Shown here: piece after piece, positions 16,410-23,471 of the stretch
How positions within the stretch are numbered: position 1 is the stretch's first letter
How the letters are laid out: the number at the start of each line of letters is the position of its first letter
DNA from: Megasphaera sp. NM10
Lineage (GTDB): Bacteria > Bacillota > Negativicutes > Veillonellales > Megasphaeraceae
Reading direction: 5' to 3'
Assembly: GCF_000417505.1 (NCBI RefSeq)
Contig: NZ_APHY01000010.1
Coordinates: 1 to 44,164 of the forward strand
DNA length: 44,164 bases
Position numbers and translations under genes: made by a program
Notes under the pieces: generated by a model
Databases searched by the model: none
The model's input: the letters and a program-made list of their open reading frames with translations, nothing else
Told to the model about the DNA's origin: nothing

Positions 16410-16837
16410 TGTGCTTTCCATTCCTTCCGTTCTTTGCTGTTCATCCATGTCGGATAGTCCATGTGGTGAAGTTTCGCCTGCTCAATATCGAGCCCCAACG
16501 GCGATAACGGCTTCTTGAGTTTGCGCCGGGGTACGGGCTGTTCCTTCCCATTCCCATAGCACATCTTTTCTTTCCATTGCTTATTTGCCTGCCGTGACAG
16601 CCGCTGCTTTTCTGTATGCAAGATATTCTTGGCAATATTTCCACATTCACGGCTGCACACATATGGCGATGTGTAGTGTTCCAGCGGCCGTCTACATACG
16701 ATACACTTCTTCAGTTTCTTTCTCGTCTTCATGCGCCGCCACTTGGTATATTCATCTAGGATGCGATGCCGGCATGATTCGCAATACTTTCCATTTCCCT
16801 TGGCCTGGAATTCCCGGCCACAGCAAGGACAAATCAT
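16400..16837 (-). CDS. Zinc-ribbon protein, unknown
   Basis: 145 residues from the ATG at 16837; the upstream extension is inside the neighbour and lacks an SD. Two zinc-ribbon units: CPCCGREF with CESCRH, and CIVCRRPLE with CSREC. The remainder is basic and helical, ending in a short MDYPTWMNSKERKEW motif. Likely a nucleic acid-binding phage protein. It follows the duplicated-repeat gene by 11 bases. Confidence 0.7.
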   Translation of the reverse strand: MICPCCGREFQAKGNGKYCESCRHRILDEYTKWRRMKTRKKLKKCIVCRRPLEHYTSPYVCSRECGNIAKNILHTEKQRLSRQANKQWKEKMCYGNGKEQPVPRRKLKKPLSPLGLDIEQAKLHHMDYPTWMNSKERKEWKAQCT

Positions 16838-16848
16838 ATTTCCACCCC

Positions 16849-17400
16849 TTATCCATAAATCTTTACTTCTCCGTACTTTTCTTCGCAGGCAATCAGCCCC
16901 GGATATACCTGACCACATTCGACGGCCATACATTTCATAAATTCTTCAATCCCCGGCTCTCCTTCGCGGATACAGCCGGCATAGAATTTGATTTTCTGCT
17001 GAATGGCTTTGAGACGCTGCGCCCCGAAACCGAACAATTCGTGAATGGCCAGGAACAGGTGAATGTACGATGCTTCGACGCTGGCCATCGCCGACGTCCG
17101 CTGATAGCGCCCATTCAAGCCCACTCCGGATATGATCCAATTGATAAAGTCCCGTTCCAGTCGTTCGCTGACTCCTAACGCCTCCATTTTCTGTCTCATC
17201 GCAATGAAGGCCGTCCCTTCGAATGTAGGATCATCTTTTATTTCCTGCCTGTTGTATTCATTGCATTTCATTTTGATTCGTTCCAGACGTTTTTGGCCGA
17301 AGCCATAGTCGTCATGAAGAGCCATGAATACGAGTGTTGCCGTTGTTGTTTCACCGGCATTGCTTCCGATTTCCAAGTTTCTTTTCTTACTTTTCTGCAT
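16849..17400 (-). CDS. Phage protein with internal duplication, unknown
   Basis: 183 residues. Two copies of one motif are visible: FMALHDDYGFGQKRLERIK at about residues 25-44 and FLAIHELFGFGAQRLKAIQ at about 115-134; each has the pattern F.A.H..FGFG..RL..I. Many Firmicutes phage ORFs carry one copy. The start overlaps the ParB stop by 14 bases and has an AGAGGA SD, so it is coupled to parAB. Confidence 0.7.
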   Translation of the reverse strand: MQKSKKRNLEIGSNAGETTTATLVFMALHDDYGFGQKRLERIKMKCNEYNRQEIKDDPTFEGTAFIAMRQKMEALGVSERLERDFINWIISGVGLNGRYQRTSAMASVEASYIHLFLAIHELFGFGAQRLKAIQQKIKFYAGCIREGEPGIEEFMKCMAVECGQVYPGLIACEEKYGEVKIYG

Positions 17401-18478
17401 GTCCTCTCACCGCCTTCATCTTATCAACCAGCTCCAGCAGGTAGTCCAACTGCTTACACATACTGCTGGCGGCCCACTGCATGTTGTGTATCATTTGTAT
17501 CTGGGTGTACGAGCCATTCTTTTCCAGTTCTACATAATTATCTATAAGCCGATGTTTATCCATGATATCTCTCATGACCTTCTTATATTCTTTTTGCAGT
17601 TCCATGTATTCTTCTGATGTGATGGGTTTATCTTTTGTTGGCGTTTCTTCCTGGGCCGCTTCTTCTGGTACTTCTTCGATGTCTTCCGCTTCATCATCGT
17701 CAGAAATATCTTCCGTATCTTCTTCGTCCGCTTCCGGTCTTTCTTCCTGCACAGTTATTTCTTCCTGTACGGCCGCTTCCTGGGCCGGCGCTTCTTCTGT
17801 CACTGGATGGATGAATTCTTCGATGGATTTCAGGGTAATTTCATCGTCATCCATATGCTGTTCATAGAAATCTTTCTGCCGGTCCGGCGTTAATTTAGAT
17901 AGTTCATAAGCCGCAGAAATGCCTAATTTTCCCGATTTCATCCAGTCGGCGTAATATTTCCGCAGGTTGTTGGAAATGGCTGAGTATCGGGCGATATTGG
18001 TCGTGCTTTCATGCAGCGTCTTGGCAATTGCGTCGCGCTTGCGCCCGTTGATTTGATTCGTCATGACGCCGTACTTGAACAGGCTGTTGAGCTGTTTATA
18101 CTGCTCGACCCGTTCCCAGGCAGTCAAGTCCCGGGACGTGCTGTTCGTATCGATAAGCAGCAGTTGATTTCCGTAGTGGTCCGTAGAAATTTCACAAGGT
18201 ACGGTATCGGGAATCCCCACAGTCTGCTCTTTCAGCAGCTCTTTGACGGCCTTGCACCGGCGATGGCCGGATACAATCATGTACCGTCCGTCTTTCATCG
18301 GTTCGACAATCAAGTTCTGACGGACGCCGCCGGCGGCGATAATCGAGTTCTTCAATTCTTCTACATCGCCGACGATATAGAAGTTATCCGGGTTCTCTAC
18401 GAGCAAGTTGACCGGAATCTGCTTGATCGTCCGGTCTTTGTCTTTGTTGACGAGGCCCATATTTTCCATTAAGCTCAT
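17387..18478 (-). CDS. parB: ParB/Spo0J-family partition protein
   Basis: 363 residues. N-terminal ParB domain with IPVNLLVENPDNFYI, then VSGHRRCKAVKEL (ParB box II, CTP-binding GxRRxxA pattern, near residue 71) and RDLTAWERVEQY. A central helix-turn-helix region (RDAIAKTLHESTTNIARYS) follows. Residues about 225-290 form a strongly acidic, Ala/Glu-rich linker, and the C-terminus is a helical dimerisation region. ATG overlaps the ParA stop (ATGA). Together with ParA it should segregate an extrachromosomal form or act in replication; no consensus parS was spotted. Confidence 0.9.
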   Translation of the reverse strand: MSLMENMGLVNKDKDRTIKQIPVNLLVENPDNFYIVGDVEELKNSIIAAGGVRQNLIVEPMKDGRYMIVSGHRRCKAVKELLKEQTVGIPDTVPCEISTDHYGNQLLLIDTNSTSRDLTAWERVEQYKQLNSLFKYGVMTNQINGRKRDAIAKTLHESTTNIARYSAISNNLRKYYADWMKSGKLGISAAYELSKLTPDRQKDFYEQHMDDDEITLKSIEEFIHPVTEEAPAQEAAVQEEITVQEERPEADEEDTEDISDDDEAEDIEEVPEEAAQEETPTKDKPITSEEYMELQKEYKKVMRDIMDKHRLIDNYVELEKNGSYTQIQMIHNMQWAASSMCKQLDYLLELVDKMKAVRGHAEK

Positions 18479-19218
18479 TGTTTCACCTTCTTTATGATTT
18501 CATTGGCTAATTTTCGATATTGCCATGAGGGTTTAAGGGTCATGCTCAATTCGGCCAGCGGCTTGCACATCAAGGTACTATCAATGATCCAGCGGCTCCG
18601 GCTGATTTTCGTATCAAATACTGGAAATTTAGCCCTTAGCAGTCGTTCCGCTTCATCACTCAGCGTAGTCCTTTCATCGTGCGTGATGAGCACGCCCAGC
18701 AGTTGAAGCCCCGGATTGATTTGCAGGACGTCTTGTAGCTGGGTGTCGAGTTCTACCAGTCCCTGGCTGGAAAAAGCATCCAACCGTACTGGGATAACGA
18801 TATAATCAGCGATACTCAAGGCATTGATGGTTAACATATTCAGCGCTGGCGGGCAGTCGATAAGGACGACATCATAGCCCTTATCCAGATTGTCCAAGGC
18901 GTCTACGGTCTTGCTTTCGTAATAGCTGCGTTCCAGTTCATACAAATCCATGTTTCCAGGCATGAGCGACAGGAACGGCCAGTCCGTTCCGATGATTTCT
19001 TTTTCCCGCATCCCGCATGGAGATGTCTGATTGTAGCGTTTATAAAACTGTGTCAGATTCCCTTGTGGGTCGCAGTCAATCATCAGCACTTGCGGTGCCT
19101 GGCCGCGATGACTTCCCGGAACGTGATACGTTCGTTGTGTAGCGTAAAGGTGGGCCAGATTTGCCGTTGTTACGGTCTTGCCGACGCCCCCTTTTAAATT
19201 GTAAATAGCGATTTTCAT
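18475..19218 (-). CDS. parA: ParA-family ATPase
   Basis: 247 residues from the ATG at 19218 (AGAGGAAGGAA SD); the longer upstream frame belongs to the overlapping zinc-finger ORF. Deviant Walker A KGGVGKT at residues 9-15, Walker A' DCDPQGNLTQFY, Walker B VVLIDCPPALN, and a late VPVRLDAFSSQG. Partition ATPases bind DNA non-specifically and move the ParB-parS complex. A loop insertion (HVPGSHRGQAPQV) precedes Walker A', as in the Soj/ParA subgroup of phages and plasmids. Confidence 0.93.
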   Translation of the reverse strand: MKIAIYNLKGGVGKTVTTANLAHLYATQRTYHVPGSHRGQAPQVLMIDCDPQGNLTQFYKRYNQTSPCGMREKEIIGTDWPFLSLMPGNMDLYELERSYYESKTVDALDNLDKGYDVVLIDCPPALNMLTINALSIADYIVIPVRLDAFSSQGLVELDTQLQDVLQINPGLQLLGVLITHDERTTLSDEAERLLRAKFPVFDTKISRSRWIIDSTLMCKPLAELSMTLKPSWQYRKLANEIIKKVKQ

Positions 19219-19366
19219 TCTTTTCCTTCCTCTCTGAATAGCGACAATTCCATAACATCTTACCCATGAACCACGGATAAGCTTCGCAATGGTCCTGGCA
19301 GATATCCATTTTGTATTTTCGGCAATAGATCCAACTGTGAGTCGGCTTGCCACATAACGGACACAT
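19076..19366 (-). CDS. Small Cys-rich (zinc-finger) protein overlapping parA
   Basis: Starts at ATG 19366, which shares a base with the stop of the previous gene (TGATG), so it is translationally coupled. The N-terminal 45 residues are convincing: MCPLCGKPTHSWIYCRK with CxxC, then CQDHCEA and a tryptophan-rich YPWFMGKMLWNC. The frame continues as basic sequence over the first 140 bases of parA, where it may be read only fortuitously. Possibly a metal-binding regulator; family not recognised. Confidence 0.5.
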   Translation of the reverse strand: MCPLCGKPTHSWIYCRKYKMDICQDHCEAYPWFMGKMLWNCRYSERKEKNENRYLQFKRGRRQDRNNGKSGPPLRYTTNVSRSGKSSRPGTASADD

Positions 19367-19587
19367 CAATATACAGTACCTTTTACGACGTTGTAATGAG
19401 CGCAATGGCCATCCTGCCAGCGGATGCAGGGAAATCCGTCTTTGTAATATATTTCTTCTGCGTATCCGTGCCAGTGTCCCGCGTTAATTTCTTTCGTTGC
19501 CAGCTTAATGGCTTCCTGGACAATGTCGTGATGGACATTGCGGTTTTGCATCCGCCGGAACCATTTGTCTGCATCTTGCTTTTTCAT
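19366..19587 (-). CDS. Small phage protein, unknown
   Basis: 73 residues with AAAGGAA SD. Contains KWFRRMQNRNVHHDIVQEAIKLATKE and a His/Cys-containing tail (GFPCIRWQDGHCAHY). Could bind metal. Overlaps the genes on both sides by 1-4 bases in the coupled early operon. Confidence 0.6.
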   Translation of the reverse strand: MKKQDADKWFRRMQNRNVHHDIVQEAIKLATKEINAGHWHGYAEEIYYKDGFPCIRWQDGHCAHYNVVKGTVY

Positions 19588-19865
19588 GGCTGTTCCTTTC
19601 TTTTGCCCGCGTATTTCTTTTGGATTTCAGTGACGATATTGCCGTACAACATCATCCAACGCATTTCATACAGTTCATCACCAAAGTCGTGTTGGTTTTC
19701 AATGTCCTGCTGCATCATCATCAATGTGTCCAAACTCAGCGCTGGTAATACTTTCTTGATGTAATCAATGACTTCCATCGTAAGGTATGTCCTCCGTCCC
19801 AGCGCATACCGCATAGCACACCAGAGAATCTTTTCATATTTGTCGTCAACGCCAATGATGTTCAA
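19584..19865 (-). CDS. Small helical phage protein, unknown
   Basis: 93 residues from a TTG at 19865, 8 bases after AAGGAG; a GTG three codons upstream (19874) is adjacent to that SD and is less likely. Helical, with the conserved-looking KILWCAMRYALGRRTYLT and EVIDYIKKVLPALS. Similar small ORFs occur in early regions of Firmicutes phages, without known function. Confidence 0.65.
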   Translation of the reverse strand: MNIIGVDDKYEKILWCAMRYALGRRTYLTMEVIDYIKKVLPALSLDTLMMMQQDIENQHDFGDELYEMRWMMLYGNIVTEIQKKYAGKRKEQP

Positions 19866-19877
19866 TTTTTTCACTCC

Positions 19878-20330
19878 TTATTTCTGTGCTTTCTGTGCCA
19901 TACGGGCGCTTTCTGTGATGGGGACGGAAGCTTCGGTCGGCAGGTAGATGACCTGGTTCGATGTCTTTTCGATGGCTTCGACCCATTTCTGTTCCATGGA
20001 TTCCGGGTACTGACGGATACTTTCCCCTAATATCCGGTTTGCTTCGGCCTGTTTGCTGGCTGCTTCCATTTCTGCTTCGGCTTCCTGGACTTTGATTTGA
20101 CGGTCCTGGGTTGCTTTAGCCAATGCTGCTTCTCCGGCCTTGCTCTGTTCCCAGACTTTATATACCGGATATCCAAAGACAATGCCGGCTGCCATGGCAA
20201 CAAAAATGCCGAATGTTACCAGTGCGGCTGCACATGTCGTCAGTGTGATCGTTCCGTTATTTTTAAATAAGATTCCTATCCCGAACGAAATCCCTAAAAT
20301 AATAATCACGCCTGCAATAATAATCGTCAT
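19878..20330 (-). CDS. Phage membrane protein with coiled coil (SPFH C-terminus-like)
   Basis: 150 residues; AGGAGG SD 7 bases before ATG. Two N-terminal hydrophobic helices (about residues 3-22 and 31-55), then an Ala/Glu/Gln-rich coiled coil (KATQDRQIKVQEAEAEMEAAS) and a C-terminal NQVIYLPTEASVPITESAR. The tail resembles the end of prohibitin/stomatin (SPFH) proteins. It probably anchors in the inner membrane; role unknown. Confidence 0.65.
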   Translation of the reverse strand: MTIIIAGVIIILGISFGIGILFKNNGTITLTTCAAALVTFGIFVAMAAGIVFGYPVYKVWEQSKAGEAALAKATQDRQIKVQEAEAEMEAASKQAEANRILGESIRQYPESMEQKWVEAIEKTSNQVIYLPTEASVPITESARMAQKAQK

Positions 20331-20360
20331 GTCATTTCCTCCTATTTTTCCTATTCTTTC

Positions 20361-20562
20361 CTATTTCTTCCAACTGCTGATTTTCTGTAATGCCGCTGTG
20401 ACTTCGTCCGGCCACAGGGAACCTAGTACGTCATTCGTGAGGGGCGTAAGGGCCGCGGATGACGGAAGCCCCGTAGCCATTAGGGAACCGGAATTCGTAA
20501 TGTTCCGTTCCATCCAATACGTCATGCCATGCTGTCCATGGCGTAAATTTACCAAAATGCAT
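20361..20562 (-). pseudogene. Remnant of a small Firmicutes-phage protein (deleted/frameshifted)
   Basis: The first frame from ATG 20562 reads MHFGKFTPWTAWHDVLDG ... YEFRFPNGYGASVIRGPY and stops at 20431. The next frame continues with LTNDVLGSLWPDEVTAALQKI down to 20361. Many phages have a single small protein in which 'FDNGYGASV..G.Y' is followed about 25 residues later by 'ITNDVLGYLT..EV...L..I'. The two halves here are joined directly but out of frame, so an internal deletion with a frame change is likely. Confidence 0.6.
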
Positions 20563-20728
20563 GATTTTTCTTACCTTTCCCCTTTTTTATGCCCAGGTAT
20601 GAATGCTTATAATACTCATCATCGCCGGTGATTTTCCGCATCAGCTTTACTACCGGGTCAAAATCACCGGCAACGTAGGCTTTGCGGTACATCATGCGCT
20701 CAGCCTGGTACATCGAAAATGTTTTCAT
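20549..20728 (-). CDS. 59-residue basic phage protein, unknown
   Basis: Frame with a GAGGAGA SD 8 bases before ATG 20728. Sequence MKTFSMYQAERMMYRKAYVA, then FDPVVKLMRKITGDDEYY and a Lys-rich tail ending NHAFW. It overlaps the next, broken gene by 14 bases. Helical and basic; could bind nucleic acid. No family recognised. Confidence 0.6.
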   Translation of the reverse strand: MKTFSMYQAERMMYRKAYVAGDFDPVVKLMRKITGDDEYYKHSYLGIKKGKGKKNHAFW

Positions 20729-20743
20729 CTTAGCTATCTCCTC

Positions 20744-20995
20744 TCATTGTCTTTCTCCATGATTTTTCGTGCCTGCCTTGACTTCCTGGTTCGTAATCAA
20801 AAAATCAAGATATTGTTTAGCTTTCATGAGGTCTTTTAGCGGCGTTCCCTTAGCCGGATAACGGTACAGGTACTTGACGATATTCCCGATATACATTGCA
20901 TCGGCTCCACTGGCCCCGCTTGTCATGATTTCAACGGCCTTGGTGCATTCTGTGCCGCGCCATGTGTAGTGATTGGGATGATTTACGTCATTCAT
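20744..20995 (-). CDS. DUF3310 protein
   Basis: 83 residues from the ATG at 20995, overlapping the DUF1653 stop by 8 bases. Signature of the DUF3310 family: VNHPNHYTWRGTECTKAVEIM, then YIGNIVKYLYRYPAKG and LMKAKQYLDFLI. These are common in phage nucleotide-metabolism regions and are often called nucleotide kinase-like, though no P-loop is present. Coupled to the DUF1653 gene. Confidence 0.85.
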   Translation of the reverse strand: MNDVNHPNHYTWRGTECTKAVEIMTSGASGADAMYIGNIVKYLYRYPAKGTPLKDLMKAKQYLDFLITNQEVKAGTKNHGERQ

Positions 20996-21245
20996 CTGCA
21001 TCCGCCACCTTTTCAAACCGCCATTTCTGCGTAACATCTGGATATTTTTCGTGGTCAACTTCGCTCATGAACATTGTGAGTGGTCGTACCCACTTGAGGC
21101 GTGGTGCCTCTGTACTCTGATAAACAATGTCGAGGCCTTCCCTTTCGGTATCACCTGCAATAAAAAGTATTTTGTAGACGTGGCCCTTAAAGTGTCGCCA
21201 TTTTTCGCCAGGTTGTGGATAATCCCGCTTGTAAAAAAATTTCAT
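20988..21245 (-). CDS. DUF1653 protein
   Basis: 85 residues with a strong AGGAGG SD. Family pattern PGEKWRHFKGHVYKILFIAG, LDIVYQ, then WVRPLTMFMSEVD and KYP; this all-beta SH3-like domain is usual in phages and bacteria, function unknown. Stands between the methyltransferase and DUF3310 genes in the early operon. Confidence 0.88.
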   Translation of the reverse strand: MKFFYKRDYPQPGEKWRHFKGHVYKILFIAGDTEREGLDIVYQSTEAPRLKWVRPLTMFMSEVDHEKYPDVTQKWRFEKVADADE

Positions 21246-21254
21246 GTTATCCTC

Positions 21255-22163
21255 CTATAGCATCCGCTTGAAGATGCTTTCAAAGATTGGTACAGGAATC
21301 GAATTTCCTGCCTGTTTATACAACGCCCGTCGAGAATTTACCGCGGCGGCTGCTTCAAAGTCATCGTCGCTGTATCCTTGCAACCGCCAGCACTCTTTTT
21401 CTGTCAGGTAGCGGTATTTGCCATTGCCTATTGGTAAGCACCCGCTTCCAGGCGCTCTATCGGGCCTTTCCGTTATCGTGTAGCAATACTCCTTGATTAT
21501 CGGCAGCCGTCTTACAGTTCCCGTTTTGCCGATTGCTCGTACCATACTAGGGGCTTTGACGGTATAAAAATCATCCACACGCTTTTTTTCCAAGTAGTTC
21601 TTGATTGGCTCCATCGGCTTCCGTTGGAGAGCATCAAAGTCAAAACGTTGTCCGCCTAACAGTGATATCGTGAATATTCGCTGTCTGGCCTGCGGTATGC
21701 CGAAATCTCTGGCATCCAACACACTAAAATTGCTCGTATATCCAAGCTTTTTCAATTCGTCCATGTACCGTTCGTGATTGTGTACCATGTACCGGCTGCG
21801 GACGTTCTTCACGTTCTCCCATATGATGACTCTCGGTCGCCACAGTCCCATGTTTTTGATGATATTCAATGTTTCCCACATAAGGGATGACCGGGTTCCG
21901 CTGCCGGGATCTGCACCTTTTTGGTGACCGGCAATCGAGAAGTCCTGACAAGGGCTGCCATGGATGAGGATATCGGGCTTTAAATTCCAGCCGCGGACGT
22001 CCTGCGTTTTATATGGCAATTCATCGGCAAACATGGCATTATAGCTACGGACTGCATTTTCATCTATTTCGACGTAGTCGATAGCCTTTACAGGTATTCC
22101 CAAATTCCGTAACGCCACTCTTGGGCTACCGATTCCGCCGAATAATTCTAATATTTTCAGCAA
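21255..22163 (-). CDS. DNA (cytosine-5)-methyltransferase
   Basis: About 302 residues starting at TTG 22163, 14 bases after the AGGG near the end of DUF551; longer frames overlap that gene. Motif I ILELFGGIGSPRVALR, motif IV SPCQDFS with the catalytic Cys, motif VI WENVKNV, motif VIII QARQRIF and motif X YKQAGNSIPVPIFESI. All catalytic motifs look intact. The target recognition region is short and comparatively unique. In phages, orphan enzymes like this protect DNA from host restriction; no partner nuclease is seen. Confidence 0.93.
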   Translation of the reverse strand: MLKILELFGGIGSPRVALRNLGIPVKAIDYVEIDENAVRSYNAMFADELPYKTQDVRGWNLKPDILIHGSPCQDFSIAGHQKGADPGSGTRSSLMWETLNIIKNMGLWRPRVIIWENVKNVRSRYMVHNHERYMDELKKLGYTSNFSVLDARDFGIPQARQRIFTISLLGGQRFDFDALQRKPMEPIKNYLEKKRVDDFYTVKAPSMVRAIGKTGTVRRLPIIKEYCYTITERPDRAPGSGCLPIGNGKYRYLTEKECWRLQGYSDDDFEAAAAVNSRRALYKQAGNSIPVPIFESIFKRML

Positions 22164-22168
22164 TTTTT

Positions 22169-22381
22169 TCAGTCCCTCACTTTTCTCCGTGGCGTTGATG
22201 CAATCGGCGCCCAGTACTGTACTTCTTTCATCGGGACGAGACGGGTTTCCCCGTCTACGATCCAATGGTTTTGACAAAATGCCCCGACTGCTTTAAATTC
22301 CCATTCTGTTCCCGCGTGCATCGCTACCAACACGCGACGCTGCGGGACTGGCAATTCTTCGTTTACATCTACCCATTTCAT
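22169..22381 (-). CDS. DUF551 protein
   Basis: 70 residues. MKWVDVNEELPVPQRRVLVAM at the start, then FKAVGAFCQNHWIVD and VQYWAPI, the DUF551 pattern seen in many phage early regions. AGGTGATG SD. Ends 6 bases before the methyltransferase start. Function unknown. Confidence 0.85.
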   Translation of the reverse strand: MKWVDVNEELPVPQRRVLVAMHAGTEWEFKAVGAFCQNHWIVDGETRLVPMKEVQYWAPIASTPRRKVRD

Positions 22382-22387
22382 CCGGCA

Positions 22388-22630
22388 TCACCTCAGTTCA
22401 TTCCTGCGAATAGTTTTACCCACCTCATTGATGCGCTTTAGCATCTCAGCGGAACCCGCAACAGCAGCGCCGCGGCTTCTAAAGCAGTTCCCCAGGTAGC
22501 AATTCATTTCATCCAACAGCTCTTCACTGAATTCCTTGTGAATGGGGTTTCCGTCGATGCCTACATAATAATATTTATCTCCCAGCTTAGGGATAAAGTG
22601 CCTATTCTTGGCTATTTTTCCATCAGGCAT
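22388..22630 (-). CDS. Small phage protein, unknown
   Basis: 80 residues from ATG 22630, 8 bases after AGGAGG; a TTG two codons upstream is too close. MPDGKIAKNRHFIPKLGDKYYY start, then EFSEELLDEMNCYLGN and a helical end (SAEMLKRINEVGKTIRR). No family recognised; overlaps the preceding ORF by 8 bases. Confidence 0.65.
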   Translation of the reverse strand: MPDGKIAKNRHFIPKLGDKYYYVGIDGNPIHKEFSEELLDEMNCYLGNCFRSRGAAVAGSAEMLKRINEVGKTIRRNELR

Positions 22631-22805
22631 TTTCAATTCCTCCTAGTTTCAGCAGATCTCCTGGCCTAGTGCCGTTGCGAATTTTACTGCATTCAATGGC
22701 TATCGGGCATCCTTGACAATCCTTTTTACGGTGCCGGCAGAAGTCAATCAGCTGGTCGATAGTTTTGTAAATGTTGCCCGTAGAGGCTGCATTCTGACTG
22801 TCATC
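22623..22805 (-). pseudogene. Cys-rich small ORF without a normal start codon
   Basis: The frame from about 22805 reads DDSQNAASTGNIYKTIDQLI, then FCRHRKKDCQGCPIAIECSK and a short end; the Cys spacing (C..H...C..C....C) is that of genuine phage ORFs of this kind. No ATG, GTG or TTG lies in this frame. The ATG that follows the AAGGAG SD (22801-22803) is in another phase and soon stops. A one-base change near the start, or a rare start codon, would explain it. Confidence 0.5.
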
Positions 22806-22818
22806 TGTATCACACTCC

Positions 22819-23100
22819 TTAAAAATTAATGACTAACCGCTGCCCAGGATGAATGTCATCCTTTCCAGCAATATTGTTGTTCACGCTGATGATGTAAATG
22901 ACTTCGCGGATATCCATACCGCGTTCATCCGCAATGGGCCTGGCGATTTCCCACAGTGTTTCTCCCTGGTCCACGATGTGGACTTGGGCATCTTCCTGGG
23001 CTTTCACGGTTTCTCCCAGTGAATGGCCTACATACAGGCCGACACTGCAAGCCACCGCCAGGGCAAGTAAAAACCGTCCAATATGCCTTTCTCTTTTCAT
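22819..23100 (-). CDS. Membrane-anchored LysM protein
   Basis: 93 residues. An N-terminal hydrophobic helix (RFLLALAVACSVGLYVG, about residues 9-25), a linker, then a LysM domain (HIVDQGETLWEIARPIA ... NNNIAGKDDIHPGQRLVI, about 41-92). LysM binds peptidoglycan. AGGAGG SD. Small anchored LysM proteins occur in Firmicutes prophages; the purpose in an early operon is unclear, possibly envelope modification or superinfection control. Confidence 0.85.
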   Translation of the reverse strand: MKRERHIGRFLLALAVACSVGLYVGHSLGETVKAQEDAQVHIVDQGETLWEIARPIADERGMDIREVIYIISVNNNIAGKDDIHPGQRLVINF

Positions 23101-23115
23101 CGTTTTCCCTCCTGT

Positions 23116-23379
23116 TCACGCTAGTTCGATGCCAGGAAATACGTCGTCATAGACGTTCTTTCGGGTCATGCCGATACGATTAATAGCCCGTTCACGAAGC
23201 CAGGCAATGATGCTTGTCCGTTCAAATACATAGGTATGCCCTTCTTTGATGCATGGCGCCCCTTCGTAGATCCACTTATCTACGATTTCCTGGCTTCTTC
23301 CTGTTACCTGTGCCAATTCTTTTCGATTCCATGTGAGCTGATCGCACAGCTTCATCTTTTCCATTGGACTTCGTTCCAT
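23116..23379 (-). CDS. Helix-turn-helix protein (excisionase-like)
   Basis: 87 residues from ATG 23379 after GAAGGGAAG. Contains WNRKELAQVTGRSQEIVDKW and a following EGHTYVFERTSIIAWLRERA, the winged MerR/excisionase-type pattern where the wing carries 'G.....R..I..WL'. It could be an excisionase or a DNA-binding regulator. It follows the XRE gene in the same operon. Confidence 0.7.
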   Translation of the reverse strand: MERSPMEKMKLCDQLTWNRKELAQVTGRSQEIVDKWIYEGAPCIKEGHTYVFERTSIIAWLRERAINRIGMTRKNVYDDVFPGIELA

Positions 23380-23412
23380 CTTCTTCCCTTCCTTCAATTG
23401 TCGTGCTATAAT

Positions 23413-23471
23413 GTCTGTAACAACTTTTTTCCTTTAGAGCCGTTCGGTTGCCGCCGGGCGGTTCTTTTTTT
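23413..23471 (+). ncRNA. Candidate short plus-strand RNA opposite the XRE gene end
   Basis: An extended -10 (TGcTATAAT, 23404-23412) on the plus strand is followed after about 25 bases by a hairpin (GAGCCG 23437-23442 pairing with CGGTTC 23459-23464, inner GC-rich pairing possible) and a T7 run (23465-23471). A transcript of roughly 55 bases would be antisense to the 3' end of the XRE gene and to the gap before the next gene. No -35 is evident. This is a prediction only. Confidence 0.35.
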
